Source: Umbelopsis isabellina (Eukaryota > Mucoromycota > Umbelopsidomycetes > Umbelopsidales > Umbelopsidaceae). From it: 64,000 nt of DNA. Below the pieces are notes generated by a model. It was not told where the DNA came from. It was given only the letters and a program-made list of their open reading frames with translations, and did not search any database. Location of the stretch: positions 1,302,001 through 1,366,000 of the forward strand of contig JAEPQZ010000004.1 in assembly GCA_016758905.1 (NCBI GenBank), in the 5' to 3' direction. Below are positions 21,873-33,176 of this stretch, in pieces; the stretch's first letter is position 1, and each line of letters starts with the position of its first letter. The position numbers and the translations under genes are program-made.

Positions 21873-24800
21873 ATGAACGGAGAAGCTCCCAAGCTAGTCT
21901 CAGAAGCGAGATTCGCTGATAACTTTTGGGTAACATTTCAAGGACAACTTGTTGCGAATCAGGTCAATGCCAGCTAAACCTCTAACCATACGTTTACTTC
22001 GTTTTGGGGAACAGGGTGCCAATGACTCCGGCATTGAAGTGATTGCGGAAAAGCTTCGAAGTTCGAAGCAGACATGTGACGAGCTTCGTCGGATTTATGA
22101 GATGAGGTAAACTTTTGGAACGGTAAAAAGTGATTTAGTCTCCTCATGACTCACATTTGGACACTTTTTGTCTAAAACTATCAGAGCTCAAATTGAAGAA
22201 GACTATGGTGAAAGACTTTTGAAGCTTTCTCAGCAGACCTTGGGGTCAGTTGAGCAAGGCACATTCTCTGAGTCTTTGGTCCAGATTCCAGTGGCTATGA
22301 AAGCAACTGCCCAAGCTCATATGGATCTGGCCAACAAGTTGAAGAACCATCTCGAAGCACCTTTGTCAGGCTTTGTTAAAGATCAGAAAGATGTTAGAAA
22401 ATCTGTAAGTCATTCTCTACCATGAACAGTGACGCTGACAACATGGGGCCTAACATTCAATGTGCTCGACATAGACACTTTCTCAAATTGAAAAGAGCCG
22501 TCAACTTAAAGAACTCCACATTGCTAATGTGACAAAGGTAGCGATAGCATCACCAAATGAATGGAATGTAGGCTGTTATACGATGACTTATTCATTACAC
22601 GTGAAAATTAGGCAAAGGAAATATACGAATCTGAATGCCAAAAGGTGGTTGAAATGCAGCAGGATATGAATGAAAATAGATCTTCAATGAGCCCTGAGGA
22701 ATTGGACAAGGTAATGAAAGCTGGAGTGATGCAAGGTTGTTGTGATTATGGTATCTAATTCTGAAAAATAGTCCAAGCGACAAATCAAAGAAATTCAAGA
22801 GCTAGCTAATATGGCAGGTCAGTATTTTACCCTATCTTACAAAAACTTACTTTTGAAAATTTGATGACTGACATGTACCCAACGACAGAACAAGAGTACA
22901 AAAGAGCTGCCTCCATCCTGGCCAATATTTCTGGTCAGTGGACCGATGACCACAAGGCTACGTGCAATGTATTTCAATCCTTGGAGGAGCAGCGTCTTAA
23001 CTACCTGAGAAGTTCTCTGTTTGCGTAAGTAATTCAATGTGGAAGGAACTTCACTTTTTGCACATTCGCCTTACCAGACCGCTTTATTATAGATATGCAA
23101 ATCTACTCTCCAGTGTCTTTGTCATTGATGATGAGGCCAGTGAAGAGATCCGCAAAGCACTGGAATCCACGGATGTTGAACAAGATATCACAGACTTTGT
23201 CAATACCAAGACCACCGGCACGGAACCACCAGGTTAGTTTTCTTCTCAGGCCCACATCTTAATAGCTTATTGAGAACAGTTCTACTCACATTTCCGTTTA
23301 TATTCAAAAAGTCGACGTCACATATCAAAATTTCTTTGAAAGAACTCCAGAAGCAGCTGCAGTAATGAGCAAAGCTGAGGAGCTCGAACGCCAATACCAG
23401 CTGGATTTGGAAGAGCGACAGAAGGAAGAAGAACGTCAGAAGGAAGAGGACCGTCAGAAAGAAGAGGAACAACAGAGAGGACTGCAGCAGGAGGAGACCA
23501 AGCCGGCAGTTGAAGAAAGCGAGGAACTGAGGGATAATACCACTCATCTGGCTGCCGTAGAATCAACTGCTATAGCGTCAGCAGATGAGGACGATATAAC
23601 TACCACCTCTACAAACCGTCAAACGCAACAGAGGGAAAGCCTTCCTATTAGAGATGAAGAATTGAAATCTCATCATGACGCAATTGCATCAGCCCTACAA
23701 GAAGTTGAAACCATACTGGATGATGCCGTTCCAAATGGTAACAACCGAGCTGCTCCTACGGACAGAAGAAACATCTCCAGTCCTTTATCAGACTCGCATT
23801 CTGGACAAAATTTTGGTGGCGAGCATCAACAGTCTCCTCCGTATCTCTCTCCTATTGCTGATTCATTTGCGAAACAGCGAAATTCTGATTGGTTTGCCGA
23901 GTACCCTGCAAACTCTCGTCTATCAGCAGACCAGACCAGATACTCTCAGTCGACAGAGCCAGAGGATTATCAAAAGGGCGACAAGAGGCAATCTTTCCAG
24001 CCAATCGTGAATCCAAGATTCCTTGAGCCACGCGACAAGTCAGATCGTTCGGCAGCGTCACGGTCGTCGCTGGAGCAACAGGCCGCTGTAATCAATTCTC
24101 GAGACGGACCAAATGACCACACAAAGCCAAGTAACGAGGTGAAGCAGAACAGGACTTCGTTGGATGATGACGAGGATAGTGATGATAATAAGGAGAATGT
24201 TTTTGCTCCTCGTCCTCCACCAAAAGACGAGAAGTGGGTCATAAGCTCAATCCGTAGACCACAACAAGTTCCCATCCGCGCCGCAAAGAATTCCAAGTAT
24301 GAAAGTATGGGCAGTCCAACCTCCGAGCAAGATTCATTGGATCAGTCCTTCAGTACCAGTATCTACTCTGAACTGCAAGAAAATAGACCTTTAAGTTATT
24401 CGCAGGCTAATGACTCGCGCGACATGAACGGTTTCTCTGTGGACGAACGTCACCCTGATAACGGTGATCTTCCCGAATCTGATTACGACATGGCAAGAAG
24501 TCCTCAGGGCAAACAGCAGCCCAACTTGAAGATAGCTATTCCGGAACAAAAGCGTCAATCTGCCAATAGCTCACAAGGTCTGGCTGGTGACAGCAACTTG
24601 ATGGATAGTGCCAGAAGCCCGATGCAAGTGATTTCACCAGATTCTGAAGCTACTTCTGCCGCTCGCGACAGCATGATGCGTATGTTTGGACGGGACAGCA
24701 GTTTGCCCGGCCAGCAGCAGCAGCAGCAGCCACAGCACCAACAACTGCAACAGCTGCAACCACAACACCAACTGCAGCAACAACTGCAGCCGCAACAGCA

Positions 24801-26094
24801 ACCATTCTCTCCTCCCGGTGTATTATCTCAGCCCCCTTCAAATCTTGATTTGAATGGTAATCAAAGCAATCGTATGGAAGGTCAAACCATGGGCATTCGG
24901 GCTCCACCGTGGCAACAAAAAGGTGATAGATCAAACGGTCTTAACCATGACGGTTCCGAGCAACCAATGTCGCAGTATTTGAATGGTTATGAACAGCAAG
25001 GCGATGAGCAAACAAATGGTGGTATGAAGAGCAACATTAATAGAATGAGCAGTGTCAGCGGCCCAAGAATGCCCAATCAGAATTTGGCTAAGGGTAGCCA
25101 GCTTCCTCCATCGGAACTGCTGACCATGCAACTGCAACCCAGCCAACAGCAAGGACGACCTGAGTGGGGACCACAAGATAGTTATCAACAACGTGATAGT
25201 TTCCAAGGACGCGATCATATGGCACTTCGTGAAAACATGTACGGCCCCAATAATAACTATCAATACAATGAAGGTCCAGAACCTGGCAATAAAGCAGGTA
25301 ACAAGGGTGGAGCATTCGATTTTGCAAGCAAGATGAAGAGTGCTCTCAAGACGCCTTCCTCAGACCGCCAATGGGCAGAAAATGGCAATATGAATCCCGC
25401 TATGCAAGACAAAGCGTTCCAGCGTAGCAGTCTTCCAGCAGAGAAATCCAGCGGTAATAAGGAAAGTAAAGGCGGGCGATTCTCTTTGGCAATCTTTGGC
25501 AAGAAGGATAAAGATTCAAAGAAAAATAAGGACGAACGTGGTGATTATCCCATTTCGGGCTCAAGCTCTCTTGGTCGAGCTGGTGGAAATCAATTTGTTT
25601 CACAGCCTCGTCAAGACTCGCTGTCGTTCCCTGTTTCCAATTCAAACTATTCCATGAATAACGAGATGGCTCCTCCTTCCTGGCAGCAAGATCCCCGTCG
25701 AAATCAATTCAATGACAATAGGGAACCTGCACGACCTTCATTCCAACAACAAGCACCATCAGCTTCTCAAGCACCACCAGCTCCGCAAGCACCTCCAGAA
25801 AATAAGGACGATATGAAACTGGAAGATGGAACTCCTGTATTAGAATATGCCCGTGCTCTTTGGAGCTACAGTGCTAAGGTAAGATATCAACAAAGCAAAT
25901 TGTCTGTACAATGACCATAGCTAATTTCAATCATTTGTTAGATCCAAACGGAAATGTCCTTCCAAGCTGGTGATGTTATGGCCGTCGTTCAGAAACAAGA
26001 TGATGGCTGGTGGGAGGCGCAATCTATGGCCAACCGGGACGCTCCAAGGGCATTGATCCCAGGCAATTTCTTTCAAGCCGTTTCCAACTTTTAA
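21873..26094 (+). CDS. F-BAR and SH3 scaffold protein (Cdc15/Imp2-like)
   Basis: Membrane-curving scaffold of about 1200 residues, probably acting in septation, endocytosis or hyphal-tip actin. Exon 1 (ATG 21873) encodes EARFADNFWVTFQGQLVANQ, the start of an F-BAR. It continues GIEVIAEKLRSSKQTCDELR, YEMRAQIEEDYGERLLKLSQ, the coiled helices to about residue 270, and DVTYQNFFERTPEAA. A charged heptad-like repeat follows (EERQKEEERQKEEDRQKEEE, 23410-23480), then a very long, single-exon disordered region rich in Ser, Pro, Gln and Asn. The C-terminus is one SH3 domain split by an intron: EYARALWSYSAK | IQTEMSFQAGDVMAVVQKQD, then DGWWEAQ and IPGNFFQAVSNF. N-terminal F-BAR plus C-terminal SH3 is the Cdc15/Hof1/Imp2 layout. 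The stop is at 26092-26094. A Gln-rich tract is described separately. The exact orthologue is not assigned. Confidence 0.93.
24711..24810 (+). repeat. polyglutamine-rich CAG/CAA tract in F-BAR gene
   Basis: Imperfect CAG, CAA and CTG repeats encode a run of Gln broken by His, Leu and Pro (QQQQQPQHQQLQQLQPQHQL-like). It starts with a pure CAG block at about 24712-24728. It lies in the disordered linker and is a likely length polymorphism. Confidence 0.85.
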
Positions 26095-26383
26095 AGTATT
26101 CAATCTCAAGAGAGCGAAATACGAGGAAAATCTAACAAAATGAATTATCTATTATACAAGTACTAGGAACTATTGTAGCTTTTATTTCAATACATCATAT
26201 TTTTTATTTAATTCAGTCTTTTTCTGATGCATATTGACCTATTACGAGTAGCATGGTCCTGTAGACAAGGACATATCCGGTTTCATATAGATATCCCGTT
26301 CACAGTCACAGGACTTTTTGAGGCGACATTGAACACGCACTCGAAATTTGTTGGGCTTCAGGTTTCGCCGGACTTAGTTTGCA

Positions 26384-27274
26384 ATGAAGTTTCTGACGCT
26401 TGGCCTCGTCTTGCTGTCAGTGATTACCACTGTCTTGTGCGCCTCAAAGAGGGAGATTCTGGAACTGACAGACTCTAACTTTGATACATTTGTTGGCGAA
26501 TCTGATGAATGGCTTGTGGAATTGTAAGCTGCTTTAACCAACGTTTGAGGTGTTTCGCCGAATACCTGTCTAACTTTGATTTCCGTAGTTATGCGCCATG
26601 GTGTGGAGCTTGCAAGCAGTTTGGACCGAGATATGAGGCAGCTGCCAAATCCATTCCCGACTCGCTGCCTGTGAAGCTCGCCAAAATCGATGTCGATAGC
26701 AGCCCTGGTCTGGCAAGCAAATTCTTTGTCACAAGGCTGCCCACATTGTTTCATATTAAGAATCATGAAGGTTGGCACCGGAAAAGATAGATTACAATAA
26801 TTGAACAACTGTTCCGCATGGATGATCTAACCCAATGAAACCATTTTTCATCTTTACAGTTAGACAAGTTGACACCAAGATGAAGGTCCAGGATATTGTC
26901 AACTTCTTAAAGAACCAGGAATGGGAAAATATAGAGATATGGAACGGTTACTTTTCACCATTCAGCATTGTGTAAGTCGCGGGACAAAAAAATAGCAGAT
27001 TTTGATGATTTGATCTATCATGTTCATTGACTTGTGTTTTGCATTTTACCCAATCAGTGGTACGGGTGTAGGCTATATCGGCATTTTCATGAAGAAACTT
27101 AGTAACATCCCAGCTTGGATGGTTTGGACTGGATTGGGTGGAACTATCGTCTTGATGATTGTAAGCTTTGGCATAGCTGCTCAGAATGGTGCGTTTTCTG
27201 ATGAAGATGCACCTGTCACAGCTGGCAAATCACCATCGTCGCCCAGACCCCAAAAATCTCGAAAGGTCGATTAA
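26384..27274 (+). CDS. transmembrane thioredoxin-like oxidoreductase (TMX1-like)
   Basis: Putative ER membrane thiol oxidoreductase of about 205 residues in four exons. A signal peptide MKFLTLGLVLLSVITTVLCA is followed by ELTDSNFDTFVGESDEWLVE. The thioredoxin active site is F|YAPWCGACKQFGPRYEAAAK, with CGAC between the two cysteines. AKIDVDSSPGLASKFFVTRL keeps the cis-Pro region (RLPTLFH). After the domain there is one hydrophobic helix (NIPAWMVWTGLGGTIVLMIV) and a short polar tail ending QKSRKVD. Topology and length match animal TMX1, which has CPAC and acts on membrane-bound ER substrates. CGAC is an unusual pair of middle residues, so the redox potential may differ. No KDEL-type signal is needed because it is membrane-anchored. 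Confidence 0.85.
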
Positions 27275-27556
27275 GTACGATGCTGGTCAGTTGCCAGGAC
27301 ATGTCAATGATCGATATTAAATCATTACAAGTGATCCCTTGCGCCTATTCTCATCTTGTATCCTTGCGATCATCATTACATTTTGCATAAATAAATACTA
27401 TAAATATATCCGCTTTGCTTTTTATTTAAACATGGTTTGAATTAATACAATCTTTCATTTTTCCCTCTCTCTCTATCCTGTTTCATTCATTGTAGAAGGC
27501 AACTTCAACATATCAATTAGCCAATGATGTAGCGGTATAGCAACATAATTTGATTT

Positions 27557-30500
27557 CTAGTTGGTAATTGTTTTACCTGCAGTTACATTTGCAGCTGCAG
27601 CAGCTGTAGCTGTGATATCGTAACCTTTGAGATTTTTAGGAAAACTAGAATTGCGAAATACATGATAAATATTCATTAGTCATTAGCACTTGTTCCTTTA
27701 CATGACAACTCACCCTGCACAATGAATATCCCATGACGGCCGCAAACGCTGCTTCTCGCACTCGGCCCTGGTCCATTTCGTACCGTAGGCAATCGGTACT
27801 ATTTGCCAGAATACATACAGATATGAAGTAGCCAAAGTGGCGGCAATGCCATACCGATAACCCTTTGATAAACGGACCGTGGCATATTCAAAAGCCACTA
27901 CCATTATGAGCATCGCAAAGTAGAGGGATGGCATGTAATGATGTAAAAATAGTTGTCTTTTCTGGCTAAAGAATGGTAGCCAATGGATGAGCCAGGCAAC
28001 AACCAGGAAGTTTGTTGGGCCGTTATATAATTTGAACATACTGGGGTTGGTCATTCTCCATCCTCTATGCTCTCGTACAGCAACGATGCCTTTGAGAGCC
28101 AAGAAAGCACAGGCCACAATGGTCGATCCCCAAAATGCCATTGGATGGCCAAGTAGGTAGACCTGACGTTTGTCTTTGGCCCAGTAATTGATTCCACGAT
28201 GAAGAAGTGGCCAGTCTGTAGGCCGAGAATCGAAAGCATGTCTTTGAGTGAGTCCTTCGTTTTGTTGATACATCAGCTTGTTTAAAGAGACAAAGTTTTC
28301 CCAGAAGGATGGTCTGGCATATGTAGCCTTGGGAGCCTTTGAAGACACTATTGATGTTTTCAATTCGTTAGTATAAGCTTTGGAGGCGATGTTGTACGTG
28401 AATAGCTTACATCTAGAATCTTCACTGGAGTGGACATAGAAAGTACTAAATTCATTTGGCTTTGCACCCACCAGGCAAGCCACCTCCTGTTGATTACTTC
28501 CCCATTCAGGTAAATGAGTATTTCTCGCGTATAGATAGCAGCCTACGACACGGTGTTTTAGGCGAAACTTTGTACGAAGAGCACGAATCCGTTTGCTGGA
28601 TTGGGTGTCCATCTTTGCTCCTTTGATGATTTCCACTTGCCAATCGTTGTTACTGTCATTTGCAAACGGATAGCCACTAAATACAAAGGAGCTTTAGATC
28701 ATTCGTAAATAGTATGGCTCTTTTATAATACTTAATATATTACCTGACTTCGAAATGATGATCTCCTTTAGTTACTGGTGCCTTTACGAAATGGCTGTGA
28801 AGATACACTTTGGTCACTGTTTGATATATCTTAATCGTATCTCCGTTTTTGACCCATTTAAGTTTCTCCTTGGGCAGCTTAATAGTAGGGTCATCTAAGC
28901 GATCGGATGGAACAAACGTCCAATTGTTGTGATAATCGCTATGGGGGTATAAAGTAACTTGTTGTTCTATAGAAACTGGGTTAAAGTCTGATACACCATA
29001 TACACTAATCTATGTGCAGCACTTACGTTTACTTCCTACAGGGTATTGCAGAGGATGCGAATGGAGGAAACTTCCCATCGGTTTATCTTGTTTTATTTTC
29101 AATGCTGATCCATAGGATACATCTTTTTGAAAACCAAATTATAATGATTAAGCAGCTCAATATGATAAATTTTTTAGATGTGACTTACCAGCAAACGTAT
29201 CTACAGTTTTGGATCCTACCAACGTGGATTGAAATCCTGTACTCATGAAAAGAGCACCATCACCGGTTTTTGGAAGTGCCTGAAAGTGCACCCAGAAGCA
29301 AGCAATATAAATGGCAACAGGAATAGCAATCAGACAAATCGCTCGAGCAGCAAAATGTTTCGCGATTTTCAGCTGACTGACGGTTAGAAAAACTATTCAC
29401 ACAACAGCTGTAGTGCTTTGAATTTATACCTACCGGTGTGAATCGGGGGTCGCAAAGCATATCCCAAAGTTCAGCGATAACTTGCAAACCAATGGTGGCA
29501 ATGGTCAAAAAGCCGACCCATTTTGTGCTTACAACACATCCAAGACCAGCACCAGTAGCAGCCAACCACGCCCACCATTTATACCCGAATACATTACTAA
29601 AATCGACATGAAGTTAGGCAATCTGAATAACCGGTTATTCACCATCTAAACTGCTTTAATTTCTTACCTTCTGTTTTGATTCAAAAAGTTAAACCAGAAA
29701 AGAGCAGTTATCGCTGTAAAGAACAGCAAGGGAGCATCCAAAAGTATGAGTCTGTGGTTTGTGACAAATCCATTTTCTGACCCACATAAAGCTCGTTAAT
29801 AATCGAATATCAGTCCATGGTGAGTTTGCAAATTCTTACCGAAGCACATTAGCAGGGCAGCCACTAAGCCAGACAACCTCGAAAAACCAGCTGCTCGAAT
29901 GGTAAGATAAGCAATAGGTATGGTAAACAGACCAAACATCGCACAGAATACGCGCATATGTATGTGTGGAACTTTGTCCATGTATTCCCTGATAATGGGC
30001 AGAATTATGTTAGTATTTCAATAAGTGGGCCCAAACATGCCGCAATTACTTACGCGCCGATTGGCTCAAAATTGAACTTCCCATTAAAGCCTGCCCAATG
30101 ACCTGCTCCAGCGATTAACATCTTTGCTAGCTATAAGATGAAATATGTCAGCTATACAACAGAACTGTGTATATGATACTATTGAGAAATCGAGAAAGAC
30201 TTACCGGAGGATGCACGTCAAAAAAATAGGTGCCGTTGATGTATTTGGCAGCAAACTTTCCAAAATGAATCTCGTCGAACCTACATATTGGTCATGAGCA
30301 TTAACAGGAGAAGATAGCACGTCAGATATCGTGAAATTATTAGACAACTTACACAACGCTATCAGGGTAGTCTATGCGATACAAACGGATCACAGCAGCC
30401 ACCAGGGTAATATGAAAAGCCGTTAAGAGATCAAAGTGGTTCTCAAACGGAATATATGTACCCATTTGCTTCAGTAATGGGATATTGAGACCATCACTAA

Positions 30501-30726
30501 CTTTTTCATCGACTTTGTAGTCGTCTATACTAGCCTCAGTGATATTATTGTAATGCTCTTCCTTATCATCGAAAGTAGAGTCCTCCGTCCTATGCTCGGT
30601 TTTCTGATTGATGATAACACGGCGACTACGACGAGTTTCAAGAACAGTCATTGAAAATGAGTCTTTAGAGCACTGGAAGACTGAGAAGGTAAAAATGGGA
30701 TAGGAATCAAGCTGGTGGCTATACAT
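27557..30726 (-). CDS. PMT2: dolichyl-phosphate-mannose-protein mannosyltransferase, PMT2 type
   Basis: ER membrane enzyme that transfers mannose from dolichyl phosphate to Ser/Thr (GT39). About 12 exons, roughly 770 residues. A charged cytosolic N-terminus precedes a first TM (HFDLLTAFHITLVAAVIRL). The catalytic loop is DSVV|FDEIHFGKFAAKYINGTYF and FDVHPPLAKMLIAGAG, with the conserved Asp-Glu. Further TMs and MIR repeats follow (TLVGSKTVDTF...; VTKVYLHSHFVKAPVTKGDH; FRLKHRVVGCYLYARNTHLP with EWGSNQQEVAC). The 'HLPEWG.NQQEV.C' and 'APVTKGDHHFEVSGY' blocks favour the PMT2 subfamily over PMT1 and PMT4. The C-terminal TMs include LPFFSQKRQLFLHHYMPSLY. The frame appears to stop at 27710, but GCAGG|GTGAGT there is a splice donor. 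A last exon from about 27645 to 27557 adds FPKNLKGYDITATAAAAANV and TAGKTITN. The start is ATG 30726; ATG 30651 is possible. Confidence 0.92.
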
Positions 30727-31054
30727 TTATTCATGAATTGGTCCCTGAAGGATGACCCCCTTAAGACAATCCCTTCTTCAGATGGTCGTTGACACGCTCG
30801 TTGGCAGAAGTTGTATGGGCAAGCCCCCTTAGATCATCTTCGCATGCGCTGCTTTTTAACAAGATACTGGCAACGATCATCTTACCAAGGGGCCAAAAGG
30901 GATGAAATGATGGACCTAATTTAGACGACATGTCAACTTGCTAAACTCGGACGAGCTCAAACTTTATGATTTTTGTATTTGGCACTCAGATAACGTATTA
31001 ACAGGAATAAAAATCCCGACTGCGATCTTGACAAGCATACTTTACTAATTCAAC
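30727..31054. promoter_or_regulatory. divergent promoter region, PMT / gluconokinase
   Basis: A 328-base spacer between divergent start codons. No clear element was recognised. Confidence 0.35.
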
Positions 31055-31778
31055 ATGGCTCAAGAACAAGTAAGAAGCCCAGTACCCGTTTTCATATTCA
31101 TGGGTACTTGTGGGTGCGGGAAGACAACTATTGCGGCAGCCTGCAAAAAGATCGTCAACTGCGAACTTATTGAAGGCGATGAGCTGCATCCCCAGGCAAA
31201 CGTTGACAAAATGTCAAAAGGTAAGCAACAGACTTCAATAATCATGGCGATAGTTGGTTATAGCAAACGATGGGATGTAGGGGAAGCCATAGGAACCAGT
31301 GAATTTGTTCATCAAAACAAAGTACTTAGATATTGGTCGATCTTTTGCAGGCATCCCGCTCCAGGACGAAGATAGATGGTCTTGGTTAGCAAGCATTAGA
31401 GACACTTTTGTTCAGAAAGCATCGCATTTATATGAAGACCCCAAGGTGGACGAGAATTCACCACATCGAGCTGTATTTGTTACATGCTCTGCTCTCCGAA
31501 AGGCATACCGAGACATCTTATCAGCGGTGAATTCAGCAAAGGTGACTGTCACATTTGTTTACCTGAAAGGCTCCCCTGAATTGCTACAAAGCCGTATGGC
31601 GGGTCGTTCCAATCATTTCATGCATGAGAATATGCTCAAGTCTCAGCTAGCCACCTTGGAAGAGCCAGATGAAAGCACTGAGAATGTTATCGTCGCTAGA
31701 ATTGATCCCCCCACCGATGTAATTGCAAAGAACATTGTAAATGCTGCTAAAGAGCGAAAGCTCATATACATAGATTAA
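31055..31778 (+). CDS. IDNK: gluconokinase (GntK/IDNK family)
   Basis: Phosphorylates D-gluconate to 6-phosphogluconate, feeding the pentose phosphate pathway; probably cytosolic. Two exons, about 190 residues, close to the family's 170-200. The P-loop is FIFMGTCGCGKTTIAAAC. Then come ELIEGDELHPQANVDKMSKG | IPLQDEDRWSWLASIRD, the diagnostic GDxxHP...NxxKMxxGxPLxDxDRxPWL pattern of GntK. FVTCSALRKAYRDILS, TFVYLKGSPELLQSRMAGRS and FMHENMLKSQLATLEEPDE match the LRxxYRD and H-F-M...L-x-SQ-x-x-LE-x-P blocks. The only intron starts at 31220 and ends near 31350. An odd detail is GTCGCGKTT where most members have GVSGSGKST; the invariant Gly, Lys and Thr/Ser are kept. Confidence 0.95.
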
Positions 31779-31885
31779 TGTTATAGAATTTTTGAGCCAG
31801 CAATTTGGCCAATAAATGAATGAAAGAGGTTACAAAGCAATTCGCCTGAGATGGAAATGAACACAGGTAGATTATGCACAAATAT

Positions 31886-32589
31886 CTAAACTTGTAGTTC
31901 TAGCTCTAATTCAACTTTATCCACATCGTTGAATTCACATCGATCTGCCATCCAAGCAGCTTGCTTGTCCTTGATAAACTGTTCAAAATCCCAATCTCGT
32001 TCCTCCAAATGATGATGGCCAGCTGTCCATAGGTACAGCTGAGTTGGCACCTCATTTTCAATTTCAGGATGATCTTTGGTGGCGATAGTTGATACGGAAA
32101 CAGTCACACGATCATACTCCTAATCTCGACAAGTTACACATTATTCACCGTGACCTATATGTGCAAAGGCAGAAACAAGTGCATTACTCACGTCGCCTTC
32201 GAACGCGTCCAGCCTCAAGATATCCTGTCGGGAAAGTCCTTCGCAAAGTATTCCGCTCACGGAGCATTCCGACAGTTCCGATTTGACTACCCCTGGATAA
32301 TCCAGATTCTTTAATGCATAGCGCCGGTGGCCCTTTGAAGGAGTGATTAGTATTTAATTAGGTATTTTTAAATGAATCGGTGGAAAAGCATGTACCTTGA
32401 GAGTGGCTGGCTGAAGCTTAAGCGATTTCAGTTTCGCCCTAGTAACTTCTGGTTTTGCCTCTGGGCCACAAACAACTAGAATGCTATAAGTCAACGTCAA
32501 AGAAAGTATAAAGATGGCAAAATAGTGTTATACCTACCCCGAAGAAGGACAGTTGGAGACTGGAGTGTTCCGTAAAAGAATGCTGACAT
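31886..32589 (-). CDS. AIG2-like gamma-glutamylcyclotransferase family protein
   Basis: Small enzyme-like protein of about 165 residues in four exons. The first exon is MSAFFYGTLQSPTVLLR (ATG at 32589), with the YGTL substrate loop of the cyclotransferase fold. It is followed by VCGPEAKPEVTRAKLKSLKL, QPATLK|GHRRYALKNLDYPGV and SGILCEGLSRQDILRLDAFE. GD | EYDRVTVSVSTI supplies the rest of the LDxFEGxxYxR motif, whose Glu is the presumed catalytic base. The tail holds a tryptophan-rich block (LYLWTAGHHHLEERDWDFEQ; KDKQAAWM) common in fungal and plant AIG2-like proteins. It could degrade gamma-glutamylamines or glutathione derivatives; the actual substrate is not deducible. It converges on gluconokinase with a 107-base gap. 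Confidence 0.85.
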
Positions 32590-33176
32590 CTCTAGGTGGC
32601 GAATCTAACAAGCTCGTTCTTCCGTTGATAAGGGAAGCCTGAGAAAGTGACTCGATAATATTAGAGTGACTGTCTTACTGGTACTCAGCAGCCATCGTGC
32701 AGATTTGCAGAGCGGCAGTACCATTTCATATAATAACCATACTCGGTTTCTCAAAAGAAATCACCTCAGAAACTTTAATAATAACATAAGGAAGCAGCAT
32801 GAGTACAATTTGTGGTTTTTAAATTTATCTTGAACAGGGAATCTTTTACTATTACAGCTTTCGATCAATGAGGTCGCAGCGTACTGTAGCAAATTGACGA
32901 GCTAACAAGACTATGGCCGTATTACTTTAAATCATCAAACTCAGATCAGTCATCATATATCACTAGAAATTCATCTTTGCCTGCATAATATATTCACACT
33001 TTGCAACTTTTTGTTTATGAATATGATGTTGGGAACAACAAAAAATGGATGTGATGGGAGATTTTCCAAGTGGTTTTGTACAATCAATGAGTCAAAACCA
33101 TAGCTATGTAACAGTGTAGCAATTTAGGCTGACTAAAGAAAAGAGAATAAAACGAATCTATGAAATGTCAAAGAAA
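32590..33176. other. AIG2-like promoter and isocitrate lyase 3' region
   Basis: A 587-base spacer between two minus-strand genes, AT-rich, with no recognisable gene. Confidence 0.4.

Noticed and set aside
21646-21936. 96-codon minus-strand frame before the F-BAR gene
   Set aside because: Overlaps the F-BAR first exon on the other strand and has no homology signal.
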